Assembly: GCF_000321225.1 (NCBI RefSeq)
Contig: NW_004450582.1
Coordinates: forward strand, 1,163,148-1,227,147
Source of the DNA: Odobenus rosmarus divergens
Lineage: Eukaryota; Chordata; Mammalia; Carnivora; Odobenidae
Length of the DNA: 64,000 nt
Reading direction: 5' to 3'
Below, one piece after another: positions 46,812-56,215 of this stretch (within the stretch, counting starts at the first letter, position 1; every line of letters starts with the position of its first letter). The notes beneath the pieces are model-generated. The model was given only the letters and a program-made list of their open reading frames with translations. It was not told where the DNA came from and searched no databases. A program made the translations under genes and the position numbers.

Positions 46812-47176
46812 AGGAGGTATTATTTCTGTTTTACATACCTGGAAACTGAGGCTCAGTGTGGTTGATAAGTACCTTTCCTTTTTTTTTTTTTTTAAGATTT
46901 TATTTATTTATTTGACAGAGAGAGACACAGCGAGAGACGGAACACAAACGGGGAGAGGGAGGGGGAGAAGCAGGCTTCCTGTGGAGCAGGGGGCCCGATG
47001 CGGGGCTGGATCCCAGGACCCTGAGATCATGACCTGAGCTGAAGGCAGATGCCTACCGACTGAGCCACCCAGGCGCCTCCCCCCCTTTTTTTTGATAAGT
47101 ACCTTTCCTAAAGCCATGCAGTAATTGTCAAAGCTGAGATTTAAACTTGGGAAAAACTGTCTTACTCATTAGCCTC
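46812..47176 (+). mobile_element. MIR SINE split by a SINEC
   Basis: The left half has TATTTCTGTTTTACATACCTGGAAACTGAGGCTCAG. The right half (from 47094) has AAGTACCTTTCCTAAAGCCATGCAGTAATTGTCAAAGCTGAGATTTAAACTTGGG. Together they form one MIR core interrupted by 46880-47091. Confidence 0.88.
46880..47091 (-). mobile_element. SINEC, antisense, inserted in a MIR
   Basis: ACAGAGAGAGACACAGCGAGAGACGG body. An 18-base TSD TTGATAAGTACCTTTCCT lies at 46862-46879 and 47092-47109. The 5' end reads GCGCCTCCCCCCC plus T7 before the TSD, so extra bases were added at the element head. Confidence 0.97.
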
Positions 47177-47680
47177 TACTATTTCTCCTGGCTCTAATGA
47201 AAGTTTCAGTGTCAAATCTATATGACACCTATGTTCTGGTGCAGCTTTGCACCTTAGGAAATCCCTGTTTGGTGAATTAGTATGTGTATTTGTAGGTGCT
47301 TTGTAGCTTTTAAGTTCTATACAGATGTTAGTCATTAAAAGCGATCTAGTCCTTTATACAGTTATATTCTGCATCTCTCCTTTTTATTATTTTTCTAGTC
47401 CTGTTCACAAGATTTCTAGACTGCTCAGATTTTTTGTCTTTAAGCATGATTTCTATCCTCAACTCTGCTGCCATCTTAGAGTTAGCTTCTGTTGGTTAGG
47501 GTCCCTGTGTGTCAGAAAATATAAGAGGAAAAAATGAAGGACTCCCCAAAGGGAACTAATGTCACTTTTAAAAGCTTATTTAAAAACATTTTAAATCATC
47601 TCAAGGGACTTTCAGAGTCTTTTTTGAAAAGTTTTGTTTACTAGGAGTCTTCCGTTCAGGGGAGTCAGTGATTGACAATG

Positions 47681-47902
47681 TGGACCACATTCAGACAGAC
47701 CTGGCTCAAATCCTGCCTCTGCTCTATGACTTGGGACTTTGGACATGTTTCATAACCTCTTTAAGCCTTAGTCTTAACCTGTAAGATGGGAGTAATACTA
47801 ATACTCCCAGGTTATCGTAAAGAACACATGAACTAAAGTATATGCTGTGTTTAGTGTAGTACATTACACAAAGAGTGCTGTCAGTAAGTGTTAGCTGGTA
47901 TT
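47681..47902 (-). mobile_element. MIR SINE, antisense, nearly complete
   Basis: CTGGCTCAAATCCTGCCTCTGCTCTATGACTTGGGACTTTGGACATGTTTCATAACCTCTTTAAGCCTTAG through AGTGCTGTCAGTAAGTGTTAGCTGGTATT matches the reversed MIR end to end. Confidence 0.92.
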
Positions 47903-48139
47903 GCAAGTTGAAGGCTAGGCTTGGAAGAGGAACCCATGGATATAGTCTGTGCTGAACTTGAATGATCTGAAGTAGATGTGTCCTCTGCGGAGTAAGGGGT
48001 AAGGATAAGACCACAATGGAAGTCTCTTCAGGTTCTGGTCCCAAGTGTGGTAGGCTCAGTCCCATCATGGAGTGTTTAACAAGGGGGTACTTAATGATTT
48101 GATCCAGAAGTCCTTAGAGAAGGAAGGTATATATACTCA

Positions 48140-48340
48140 TATGTGAATTCAGCAAACACGTATTAAGCACCTGCTGCTGCCAGGCACTCCCTATGCAAAT
48201 GCTGATGATACAAAAAGAAAATAAGTCTTCTTCTATCTTTTTGGAGCTCATGTTCCAACTATGGGACCAGTATGTGAAGCAATGACTGATAAAACATAAT
48301 AAGTTATAACCAAATAAAGCTTTAAGGTACATGCAATATG
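48140..48340 (-). mobile_element. L2 LINE fragment, antisense
   Basis: AGCAAACACGTATTAAGCACCTGCTGCTGCCAGGCACTCCC, TTTTTGGAGCTCATGTTCCAACTATGGG and GCAATGACTGATAAAACATAATAAG follow the reversed L2 3' end. Confidence 0.8.
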
Positions 48341-48443
48341 CCCTAGGGCATCAGGTGTGGGAAGGAAGCCCATTCTTGTTGATACTTTATCTTCAAGGGT
48401 AAGAATTTTCTTATAGAAGCATTAGTCCAGTGAATTACTTTGA

Positions 48444-48638
48444 TTTTTTTTTTTTTTAAGATTTTATTTACTTGATAGAGACACAGCGAGAGAGGGAACA
48501 CAAGCAGGGGGAGTGGGAGAGGGAGAAGCAGGCTTCCCGCGGAGCAGGGAGCCCCATGTGGGGCTCGATCCCAGGACCCTGGGATCATGACCTGAGCCGA
48601 AGGCAGTCGCTTAACTGACTGAGCCACCCAGGCGCCCC
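48444..48638 (-). mobile_element. SINEC, antisense, young subtype
   Basis: GATAGAGACACAGCGAGAGAGGGAACACAAGC body, and end GAGCCACCCAGGCGCCCC. A 17-base tandem duplication of its end plus adjacent target (48628-48644, 48645-48661) follows. The TSD is TACTTTGAT. Confidence 0.96.
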
Positions 48639-49164
48639 TACTTTCCAGGCGCCCCTACTTTGATATTTTTTAGGGTAGATTTATCCTTCAAACACCAAAG
48701 ATATTCCAGATGTAACTTAAATTTGGCTATGTGACTGAAAGCAGCCTATCTTTAAACATTTGTAACAATATTATCCAAAATCTTTACAACTTAGGTAAAT
48801 AAAAGTTATAGGCATATTCTTGTCCTACTGATTACATAAAGGACACTCATAGCTTCAGTGTATAAAGGGGTTTCTTAGTTCATCAGAGTGGATATATTTT
48901 CCAAATTATTATTTATACCAATGGGGAATATTGTTGGCATTTGGGGAAGAGGCATTTGGGGAAGAAGTGAGTTTAATATTAGGTAGCCTAACAATATTAA
49001 CAATACTAATAACTAGCAGAATAATGATTGGTTGTTGACAATTAGAATATTAGCTACTGTGAAACACTAACAGAACAGTGCTAGGAAATGTGTGTGTATA
49101 CCCAACGCTTCTGTAGTTTATATAAAAGATTAAAATATATTGAATCTTTTATAATATCAAATCC

Positions 49165-49300
49165 ACATATCACATTATATGGAAGAAATTATTTTTCTCA
49201 TTTTACGGATGAAGGAGCTAGAACTTGCTTGAGATGATGTAAAACTAATAAATGATGGATCAAAAATTGAATTTCAAAGCCTTTGTTCTTTTCACCTTTT
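49165..49300 (+). mobile_element. MIR SINE fragment
   Basis: ATTTTTCTCATTTTACGGATGAAGGAGCTAGAACTTGCTTGAGATGATGTAAAACTAATAAATGATGGATCAAAAATTGAATTTCAAAGCC fits the MIR core. Confidence 0.7.
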
Positions 49301-49368
49301 TGTGTTGAATGCAATTGTTTCTCACTTAACAGGATTCATCATACAGTAATTTAAATTACACATGTATT

Positions 49369-49559
49369 TTTTTTTTTAAAGACTTTTTTATTTATTTGAT
49401 AGAGACACAGCGAGAGAGAGAACACAAGCAGGGGGAGTGGGAGAGGGAGAAGCAGGCTTCCCGCCGAGCAGGGAGCCCGATGTGGGGCTTGATCCCAGGA
49501 CTCTGGGATCGACCTGAGCCGAAGGCAGACGCTTAACGACTGAGCCACCCAGGTGCCCC
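49369..49559 (-). mobile_element. SINEC, antisense, young subtype
   Basis: GATAGAGACACAGCGAGAG body with a small core deletion (GGGATCGACCTGAGCC, ATGATC reduced). TSD TAAATTACACATGTATT at 49352-49368 and 49560-49576, a perfect 17-mer. Confidence 0.97.
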
Positions 49560-50167
49560 TAAATTACACATGTATTGTCCATACTTGAAGAATTTGAGCC
49601 AAACTCTGCGCACCCCTGTAGCTCAACATGAGTCTTCCTAGTGCCAAATGAAATGAACAAAAAACTTTTGAAGTAAAACATCTAAAGTCTGGCAGTTTGC
49701 TTATATTTTTAAAGTCACTACTTTTCCATTTTCTGATAAATTGCTGTTTTCAATGTACTAGCTGTACTTAATAAAGAGATCGACAATTACATACAGAACA
49801 TAACATTTTAGCTAAATAATTGAGACAAATATCTACTAGCTCAGACATTAGTATTATTTTGTTAAAACATCTCATAGGAACATGTAGTTAAGTTTTAAAT
49901 TCTTAAAAGTACTTCTGTTACAATACTTGAACTACCATTTATTTTGATATGTTGTATACCTCATATTTTTTGTATTTTGGAAACCTTCAAATATACAAGG
50001 TAGACAGAATAGCAGAATGAACCCCTGCGTAGCACCATCAAGCTTTAGCAGTTATTAACTCTGGGCTAATCTAGGTTCATCCATCTGCCCACTTCTTCCC
50101 TCCTGTGTGAAACAAAGCAGATCTCAGATACACCATTGTATATGTAATTACTTCAGTATGTTATTCT

Positions 50168-50378
50168 TTTTTAAAAGATATATTAATTTGAGAGACAGTG
50201 AACGAGAGAGAGGAAAGAGAGATTGAGAGCAGGAGCCCAGGGAGGAGGGGCAGAGGGAGAGGGAGAAGCAGGCTCTCCACTGAGCAGGGAGCCTGATGCG
50301 GGGCTCCATCCCAGGACCCTGGGATCATGACCTGAGCTGAAGGCAGACACTTTACTGACTGAGCCACCCAGGTGCCCC
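50168..50378 (-). mobile_element. SINEC, antisense
   Basis: AAAGATATATTAATTTGAG start, AGCAGGAGCCCAGGGAGGAGGGGCAG body, and end GAGCCACCCAGGTGCCCC. TSD TCAGTATGTTATTCT at 50153-50167 and 50379-50393, perfect. Confidence 0.96.
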
Positions 50379-50426
50379 TCAGTATGTTATTCTAAAAGAT
50401 AAAAACACTTTTAAAATGTTGTAACC

Positions 50427-50484
50427 GGGGCACTTGTACACTTTCTCTCTCTTTGTCAAATAAATCTTTAAAAAAAATAAAAAT
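50427..50484 (+). mobile_element. 58-base internally deleted micro-SINEC
   Basis: GGGGC, the family's first five bases, is joined directly to ACTTGTACACTTTCTCTCTC and the TTTGTCAAATAAATC plus A-rich tail. It is bounded by a perfect 14-base TSD AAAATGTTGTAACC at 50413-50426 and 50485-50498. It has neither pol III box. Confidence 0.92.
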
Positions 50485-50737
50485 AAAATGTTGTAACCAT
50501 AATTTAATTATCACACCTGAAACTAAAAGTTAATTCTGAGTATTAAATATTTAGTTAATATTTGATTTGTAAGTCTTCTTTTTATAGTTTGTTTGATTAA
50601 GGTCCAAATCATTTCCTTTATGGCTAATATTTATTTTGCTAGATATTACTAATGTCTCTGTGATACAGTTTAACATGTCCTTCTCTCCTGTGTGTTTATA
50701 AAGTGGTAGAAGGATCTAGAGATTTAATCAAATTCAG

Positions 50738-50852
50738 ATTCCCTTCCTCCCTCCCTCCGTTACTCCCTCCCTCCCTCTCTTTGTTTCTTCCTTCCTTCTT
50801 CCTGTCTCCCACCTCCACCTCTCTCTCCTCTTCTTTCTTTCCCTCCCTTTGT
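50738..50852. repeat. CT-rich (CCCT/CTTC)n low-complexity tract
   Basis: TTCCCTTCCTCCCTCCCTCC with repeated CCCT and CTTC units on the + strand. The overlapping 60-codon frame is Ser/Pro-rich only because of the repeat. Confidence 0.92.
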
Positions 50853-50941
50853 TCCGCCTATTCTTTTCACTTCCCTAATATATGAATGGTATTTCTTCTT
50901 TCCTCAGGAGACATAATAGGTGGTGGTTTTGTTTTGTGTTT

Positions 50942-51138
50942 GTTTTTTTTTAAAATATTTTATTTATTCATTTGAGACAGAGAGAGAGAGTACAAGAGCA
51001 GGGGGAGAGGCAGAGGGAGAGGGAGAAGCAGGCTCCCTGCTGAGTCAGGAGCCTGATGCGGGACTCGATCCCAGGACCCTGGGACCACGACCTGAGCAGA
51101 AGGCAGACGCTCAACCATTTGAGCCACCCAGGTGCTCC
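50942..51138 (-). mobile_element. SINEC, antisense
   Basis: TTTTTTTTAAAATATTTTATTTATTCATTTGAG start, AGTACAAGAGCAGGGGGAGAGGCAG body, and end GAGCCACCCAGGTGCTCCC. GGTGGTTTTGTTTT before it and GGTGGTTTTTTTTT after it form the TSD. Confidence 0.95.
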
Positions 51139-51923
51139 CGGTGGTTTTTTTTTTGGATACTAGTAGCTCTTATGCCTAGATACTTTAATTCATTAGGAGT
51201 TGCAGAATATGATATTTTAATTTCTACTTTATATTGATTTATTACCTGGAATATGTCTCTAAAGAAAAACTCTCCCTCATCTACTATTTGTTTAGCTAAT
51301 TGTACAGTTTATATTAAAAAGTTTGAGTTGGGTTGATTTGATTACAAACTTCATTTGAACTTTTTCTAAAATGTGATCTAAACTGAGCTTGAGGGCATCT
51401 GAATAAAATGGAGACGTTTAGCACATAGACTATGTGGCATCTATTTAACTAGCCATGTAATTTTTTAATTTACTCTGTGACGTTGCTGAGGTTGTCATTG
51501 ATGTGTGGCCTCTAAGCAAGTGAGACTATATTATATGAGGATCTGAACAGAAGAATGAAGTGCTGATCTTCAGTATTTTCATGCTGTTATGGAGTTGGGA
51601 TTCAAATTCGCACTCCTGTACTCCACAGTCCCTTTTCATTGCTGTTAGAGCCACGTGACAAAGAAGTCCATATTGCCATTATTAGTTCTTAAGCATTATG
51701 TGGTATTAGTGATCATTTTTAATTTTTTTAATTAATTTTTTCAGTGATCGTTTCTTAAAGCACAAACTTTGTCTTGTTATTTCACTTTTAAAAAATTTTC
51801 ACACATGGAATCTTTAACTATCTAATGGATATGTACCTATTCACAATATATATTATAATATTGTCAGTTACACAGATATGTCATGTACTAACATGCACTC
51901 CTAGTGTGGGTCTGTATTTTAAG
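51139..51923. other. 0.8 kb unannotated
   Basis: No gene or repeat is recognised apart from AT-rich sequence. Confidence 0.5.
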
Positions 51924-51936
51924 TACCTAGGTTACT

Positions 51937-52137
51937 GGGGCGCCTGGGTGGCTCAGTTAAGCATCTGCCTTCGGCTCAGGTCATGATCCCGGGGTCCTGG
52001 GATCGAGCCCCGCATTGGGCTCCCTGCTCCGCGGGGAGCCTGCTTCTCCCTCTCCCACTCCCCCTGCTTGTGTTCCCTCTCTCACTGTGTCTCTCTCTCT
52101 CAAATAAATAAATAAAATCTTTAAAAAAATAAATAAA
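51937..52137 (+). mobile_element. SINEC, young subtype
   Basis: GGGGCGCCTGGGTGGCTCAG with the CGGT tetranucleotide of the head missing (CTCAGTTAAGC), CCCACTCCCCCTGCTTGTG, and an AATAAATAAATAAAATC tail. TSD TACCTAGGTTACT at 51924-51936 and 52138-52150, perfect. Confidence 0.97.
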
Positions 52138-52329
52138 TACCTAGGTTACTATGTGTGTTTATAGACCTTGAGCTAAATATACAAGTCTAACTACATATAG
52201 AAAAAAATTGAATATGGCTATTCTATATATAGTTTGTGAAATGCTAGATAAATGTAAAAAGATGAAAAATAAAGTACCTCTGAGGCATTGGTATGTTCAG
52301 ATCCTAGTATAAGTCTTAGAATTTTAGTT

Positions 52330-52415
52330 TGTTTAGAAGTTAAGTACTTCTCAGAGTTACTGCAAGGATTAAATCAGATGGCATGTTAGTGTGCTCATCA
52401 CAATATTTGATCCTT
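52330..52415 (-). mobile_element. Possible MIR fragment, antisense
   Basis: CTTCTCAGAGTTACTGCAAGGATTAAATCAGATGGCATG resembles the reversed MIR block gttgtgaggattaaatgag. Confidence 0.45.
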
Positions 52416-52589
52416 TGTGACTTCTTTCCTCTTTATCTTTTCCATCCATATAATTTTTAATCTACATGAAAAGAGAACAAAAAATTTAAGTGAAAGAACA
52501 AATATATGTATTAAGCAAAAGCAGCTACTGCTTTTTCAGACTGTGCTTCAAAATGAAATTTTATTTTTTTCACTTATTTTTATGCACAG

Positions 52590-52660
52590 GTCATCTTTAA
52601 TACAGCTCTCATTGGACTGAAGTGGAAGCATAAGAATTGGAGCATATTTTCATTTTTGAG
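52590..52660 (+). other. Candidate 71-base internal exon, gene unknown
   Basis: A pyrimidine-rich acceptor (TTTTTTTCACTTATTTTTATGCACAG, AG at 52588-52589) precedes it, and a consensus donor GAG|GTGAGT follows at 52661. Of the three sense frames only the one starting GTC ATC TTT is open. It gives 23 codons plus two bases (phase 0 in, phase 2 out): hydrophobic VIFNTALIGL, then a basic WKHKNW patch, then SIFSFL. That would suit the edge of a membrane segment. I do not recognise the protein, and no other exon of it is visible. No SINE or L1 explains the stretch. It could also be a chance pairing of splice-like signals. Confidence 0.35.
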
Positions 52661-52814
52661 GTGAGTCCATTTGTAGAAAAATTTAGATATTTAAAGCCAC
52701 CTGCTGTTTTCTTAGGAAATTTTGACATTTGCATGTATTCTGAGAAATACTACAGTTATCCGTGAAATGCTGTTAGTGTGAAGTGTTGGGAGAGCCCCAG
52801 GCCCCCACCTTCAT

Positions 52815-52960
52815 GCCCAGTCCTGGTTACCTGACTTCTCTGTGTTAGTTTGCCTGTTTTTAAAATGGGAATGATGGGCCTATTGACTCTGCTTACCTTC
52901 CAGATTACATGTTGTGAGAATAAATTGAGATCATGGATATGTAAAGTGTCTTATTAAGAA
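52815..52960 (-). mobile_element. MIR SINE fragment, antisense
   Basis: GGTTACCTGACTTCTCTGTGTTAGTTTGCCTGTTTTTAAAATGGGAATGATGGGCC...GTTGTGAGAATAAATTGAGATCATGGATATGTAAAGTG matches reversed MIR. Confidence 0.82.
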
Positions 52961-53080
52961 AAATGTAAGGTGGAGGTGTTAATACTGTGAACTGTCAGTG
53001 AGTTAAATGGGAATTAACAGTTACATGCAGAGAATCTGTAAGTATGGAATTTTTGGATGTAACTGTAGCCTAGCCAGTGG

Positions 53081-53188
53081 AACGGTAGGAAGACCGTGCC
53101 GTCGTCTTATGTATTGTTTCGGAGAGAACTGTGAGCACAGAAGAAGAGGGGAAAGTGAGAGGAGGAAGAAGTGGCGGAGGAAAGCGAG
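53081..53188. promoter_or_regulatory. Small CpG cluster, function unknown
   Basis: Seven CpG sites occur in 108 bases (for example ACGG, ACCGTGCCGTCGTC, TTCGGAG, GGCGGAGG, AGCGAGG) in DNA where CpG is otherwise rare outside young SINEs. It overlaps a short basic frame (64 codons, 53007-53201) that I do not regard as a gene. It is too small for a CpG island by the usual size criterion. Confidence 0.25.
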
Positions 53189-53324
53189 GCAGACCAATTA
53201 GATGTCTCTGCAAGTATTGGCGTTTTTAGAACTAAAAATTTCTTTACTTATGAGGATGTATTTGGAGGAATTATTAATCTGTGGATTACAAAAAATGTAT
53301 TTTCTATTGAAAACCTGTTATGTC

Positions 53325-53522
53325 GGGATGCCTGGGTGGCTCAGTCGGTTAAGTGTCTCCCTTCGGCTCAGGTCATGATCCCAGGGTCCTGGGATCGAGT
53401 CCCACGTCGGGCTCCTTGCTCAGCGGGGAGTCTGCTTCTCCCTCTCCCTCCGACTGCCGCTCTCCTACTTGTGCTCTCTCTTGCTCTCTCTGACAAATAA
53501 ATAAAAATCTTTAAAAAAAAAG
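53325..53522 (+). mobile_element. SINEC
   Basis: GGGATGCCTGGGTGGCTCAGTCGG head, CCTTCGGCTCAGGTCATGATCC, CGACTGCCGCTCTCC variant, and AAATAAATAAAAATC tail. CCTGTTATGTC before and CCTGTTATATC after are the TSD. Confidence 0.95.
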
Positions 53523-54519
53523 CCTGTTATATCTTTTCAATACTTTTATATTCAGTATTTTACTTTCTTGCTGTGGGAAAAACATCTAGTTCCGATTTTT
53601 CTCTTCCCTGGAGTTTCAGCCATTCATCTGGATGCCTTAGTGTATGTGGCCTGAGTCAAGCTGAATGGGTGTTTGTTCTCACTCCATCAGTTTTTGTTTG
53701 TTTCATTTGTCTCCTTACCTTCCTTTATTTCTCTTATTTATCTTCAGCTCACCCGGCACATGTCCTTTCTTACCTCTTTTTGGACTTAGGTTTTTACACG
53801 TAACCTTTTATTCTGGGTCTCCCAAATTGTACCCTGAGGCTTTTCAAAGGTGTCAGAATACTATTTAGCAAATGTGATTACTGTATTTCTTTCTAGTAAC
53901 TATGTTTTGAGAGTAATTTACTTATATCTTGGGAGAGAAAGAAAGTAGTAAATCGGTAAAATGGTAGTAAGATTCCTGTCTTCCTGCAGTCTGTCTTCAG
54001 GTGTTATGGATTCTAGCGTGGTGGTCCTGACTCTGTAGCTAGATGATTTGGTCATCTTTGGTCAGACGTTGCTGCTGCTATCTCTTTGTCTTAGTCCAGA
54101 AGAAAATGTATTTTTCTCACACAATGGACTTATTCAGTTCTTTGTGGAGTGACTGAGGGGGCGGTGTTCAAGGTCCTGCCCAGCGACCTGTCTTTTAATC
54201 TCCAGTGCCAGCTCAACAGTTTTAATTCTCCTGCTGCTACTTTCACCTCTAATTTATTGTTTGGCTGAGTCATCTAGCAACTACTTCTGTGTTCTCTTAG
54301 TACAATTGCAAGGCATATTCTTTTGTATTTTTGTTTCTTACTTAGTAAACAAGTGGCGTATTTAGTTCCACTTAGAAGTCATTTCTTCGGTTTCCCGAAA
54401 AATGTAATTGACCAGTCTATAGAAACATAATTGTAGAGGGTTTTTACCAATTGCTTTTCTTTTAACATGGTGGGCGTAGGCTGTAGGAGAAAGCCTGTTC
54501 ACAGTCTTCACCATCTAAC

Positions 54520-54940
54520 ATTTGTAAAATTTTGGGCATGTATCCTCTTGAGCCTTAAACTTCATGGTTGTAAAATGGGTATAGTGTTACTGACACTATT
54601 GAATTGTTAGGATTTAAGGAGATAGCCTAACAGAAAGTGTCCAGTATGGCGGAGCCTGGGTGGCTCAGTCGGTGAAGTCTCCGACTCTTGATTTTGGCTC
54701 AGGTCATGATCTCAGGGTTGTGAGATTGAGCCCCGCATCTGGCTTTGTGCTCAGCGGGGAGTCTGATTGAAATTCTCTCTCTCCCTCTCCCTCTGCTCCC
54801 CCCATGGTCTCTTGCTGTCTCTCTTTCTAAAATAAATAAATAAATAAACAAACAAACAAACCGTAAAAAGAAAAGAAAGTGCCCAGGGTGGTATGGAGCA
54901 CAAATATGTGCTTAGGTAATTATTGTCATTTTTGATTTAT
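54520..54940 (-). mobile_element. MIR SINE, antisense, split by a SINEC
   Basis: CTTGAGCCTTAAACTTCATGGTTGTAAAATGGGTATAG and TTGTTAGGATTTAAGGAGATAGCC on the left; after the SINE, GTGCCCAGGGTGGTATGGAGCACAAATATGTGC on the right. Reversed MIR order. Confidence 0.75.
54646..54873 (+). mobile_element. SINEC, GACTCTTGATTT subtype, inserted in a MIR
   Basis: GGAGCCTGGGTGGCTCAGTCGG head, CCGACTCTTGATTTTGGCTC, CAGCGGGGAGTCTGATTG, and a long (AAAT)n(AAAC)n tail. TSD AGAAAGTGTCCAG (54632-54644) and AGAAAGTGCCCAG (54874-54886), one difference. Confidence 0.95.
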
Positions 54941-55214
54941 CCTCTTCCCTCAATCTGTTATCATTGTCATTATTATGAGATTAAGCCCAAAGGGAGTTAT
55001 GTATAGGTGAGCTTGTAACAGAATGCAGTGTTGATAAATAAGGTCTCTTGTTGAAGTTGTGTGTAGTTGTGGATTCTCTGATACACTCTTCATCTTTGTT
55101 AACATGAGAAAGTCCCAGCTTAGAGATAGGTCAACATGTCTGACTGAAGTTACTGAGATGGGTTAATTGGTCACTACTGAGCTGTTTTTGAGAATAGCGT
55201 TAAGAGTTTTCTGA

Positions 55215-55416
55215 GGGGCGCCTGGGTGGCTCAGTCATTAAGCGTCTGCCTTCGGCTCAGGTCATGATGCCAGGGTCCTGGGATCGAGCCCCGCATCGGG
55301 CTCCCTGCTCAGCGGGAAGCCTGCTTCTCCCTCTCCCACTCCCCCTGCTTGTGTTCCCTCTCTCACTGTGTCTCTCTCTGTCAAATAAATAAAATCTTTA
55401 AAAAAAAAAAAAAAAA
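55215..55416 (+). mobile_element. SINEC, young subtype
   Basis: GGGGCGCCTGGGTGGCTCAGTC head, and near-consensus through CCCACTCCCCCTGCTTGTG to a long A tail. TSD AGTTTTCTGA at 55205-55214 and 55417-55426. Confidence 0.97.
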
Positions 55417-55600
55417 AGTTTTCTGAAATGCAGTTTATCTTCAGATTTAATTGCTCTCGGAAGTAGGCAGTTATTTAAACTGTTTATCCTTGCAAAAACA
55501 ACACACAAAAAAGTATTAAGCACTTAAAACATTTACCTTTTCAGTGTGTATTTCTGTTTTATGGATATGATGAAAAAAAATTCTACAAAATCAGATTTTA

Positions 55601-55773
55601 TTTTTATTTTTAAAGATTTTATTTATTTGAGAGAGAGAGAGCACAGAGGGAGAGGGAGAAGCAGACTCCCTGCTGAACAGGGAACCTGGTGGGGGACTCC
55701 ATCCCAGGATCTTGAGATCATGATCTGAGCTGAAGGCAGACGCTTAACCGACTGGAGCCACCCAGGCACCCCC
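55601..55773 (-). mobile_element. SINEC 1 of 3 stacked on one target
   Basis: TTTTTAAAGATTTTATTTATTTGAG, GAGAGAGAGCACAGAGGG body, and end GAGCCACCCAGGCACCCC. Preceded by AAAATCAGATTTTA (55587) and followed by AAAATCGGATTCT (55774). Confidence 0.95.
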
Positions 55774-55786
55774 AAAATCGGATTCT

Positions 55787-55979
55787 CTTTTTTTAAAGAT
55801 TTTATTTATTTGACAGAGAGAGACACAGCAGGAGAGGGAACACAAGCAGGGGGAGTGGGAGAGGGAGAAGCAGGCTGCCCGTGGAGCAGGAGCCCGATGC
55901 GGGGCTCGATCCCAGGACCCCGGGATCATGACCCGAGCTGAAGGCAGACGCTCAACGACTGAGCCACCCAGGTGCCCCC
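55787..55979 (-). mobile_element. SINEC 2 of 3 stacked on one target, young subtype
   Basis: ACAGAGAGAGACACAGCAGG...CACAAGCAGGGGGAGTGGG body, a different subtype from its neighbours. Followed by AAAATCAGATTTTA at 55980. Confidence 0.95.
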
Positions 55980-55993
55980 AAAATCAGATTTTA

Positions 55994-56201
55994 TTTTATT
56001 TTTATTTATTTTTTTAAAGATTTTATTTATTTATTTGAGAGAGAGAATGAGAGATAGAGAGCATGAGAGGGAAGAGGGTCAGAGGGAGAAGCAGACTCCC
56101 TGCTGAGCAGGGAGCCCGATGTGGGACTCGATCCCGGGACTCCAGGATCATGACCTGAGCCGAAGGCAGTTGCTTAACCAACTGAGCCACCCAGGTGCCC
56201 C
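55994..56201 (-). mobile_element. SINEC 3 of 3 stacked on one target
   Basis: GAATGAGAGATAGAGAGCATGAGAGGG...GAGGGTCAGAGGG body, the third subtype. Followed by AAAATCAGATTTTA at 56202-56215. An extended TTTTATTTTTATTTATTTTTTT tail precedes it. Confidence 0.95.
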
Positions 56202-56215
56202 AAAATCAGATTTTA

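Larger units (their letters stand above)
49970..50590 (-). mobile_element. L1-type 3' UTR-like segment, split by SINEs
   Basis: AAATATACAAGGTAGACAGAATAGCAGAATGAACCCC, GTAGCACCATCAAGCTTTAGCAGTTATTAAC, and beyond the SINEs CACACCTGAAACTAAAAGTTAATTC and TTTGATTAAGGTCCAAATCATTTCC resemble the same old L1/HAL1-associated segment as 30840-31290. Strand and family are tentative. Confidence 0.45.

Noticed and set aside
48343..48627. Recurring peptide of the form MAQSVKRLPSAQVMIPGSWDR on many short frames (also near 7355, 30413, 31573, 49351, 50161, 53171, 58187)
   Set aside because: It is the translation of the SINEC head and core. It recurs because the SINE recurs and is not a protein family.
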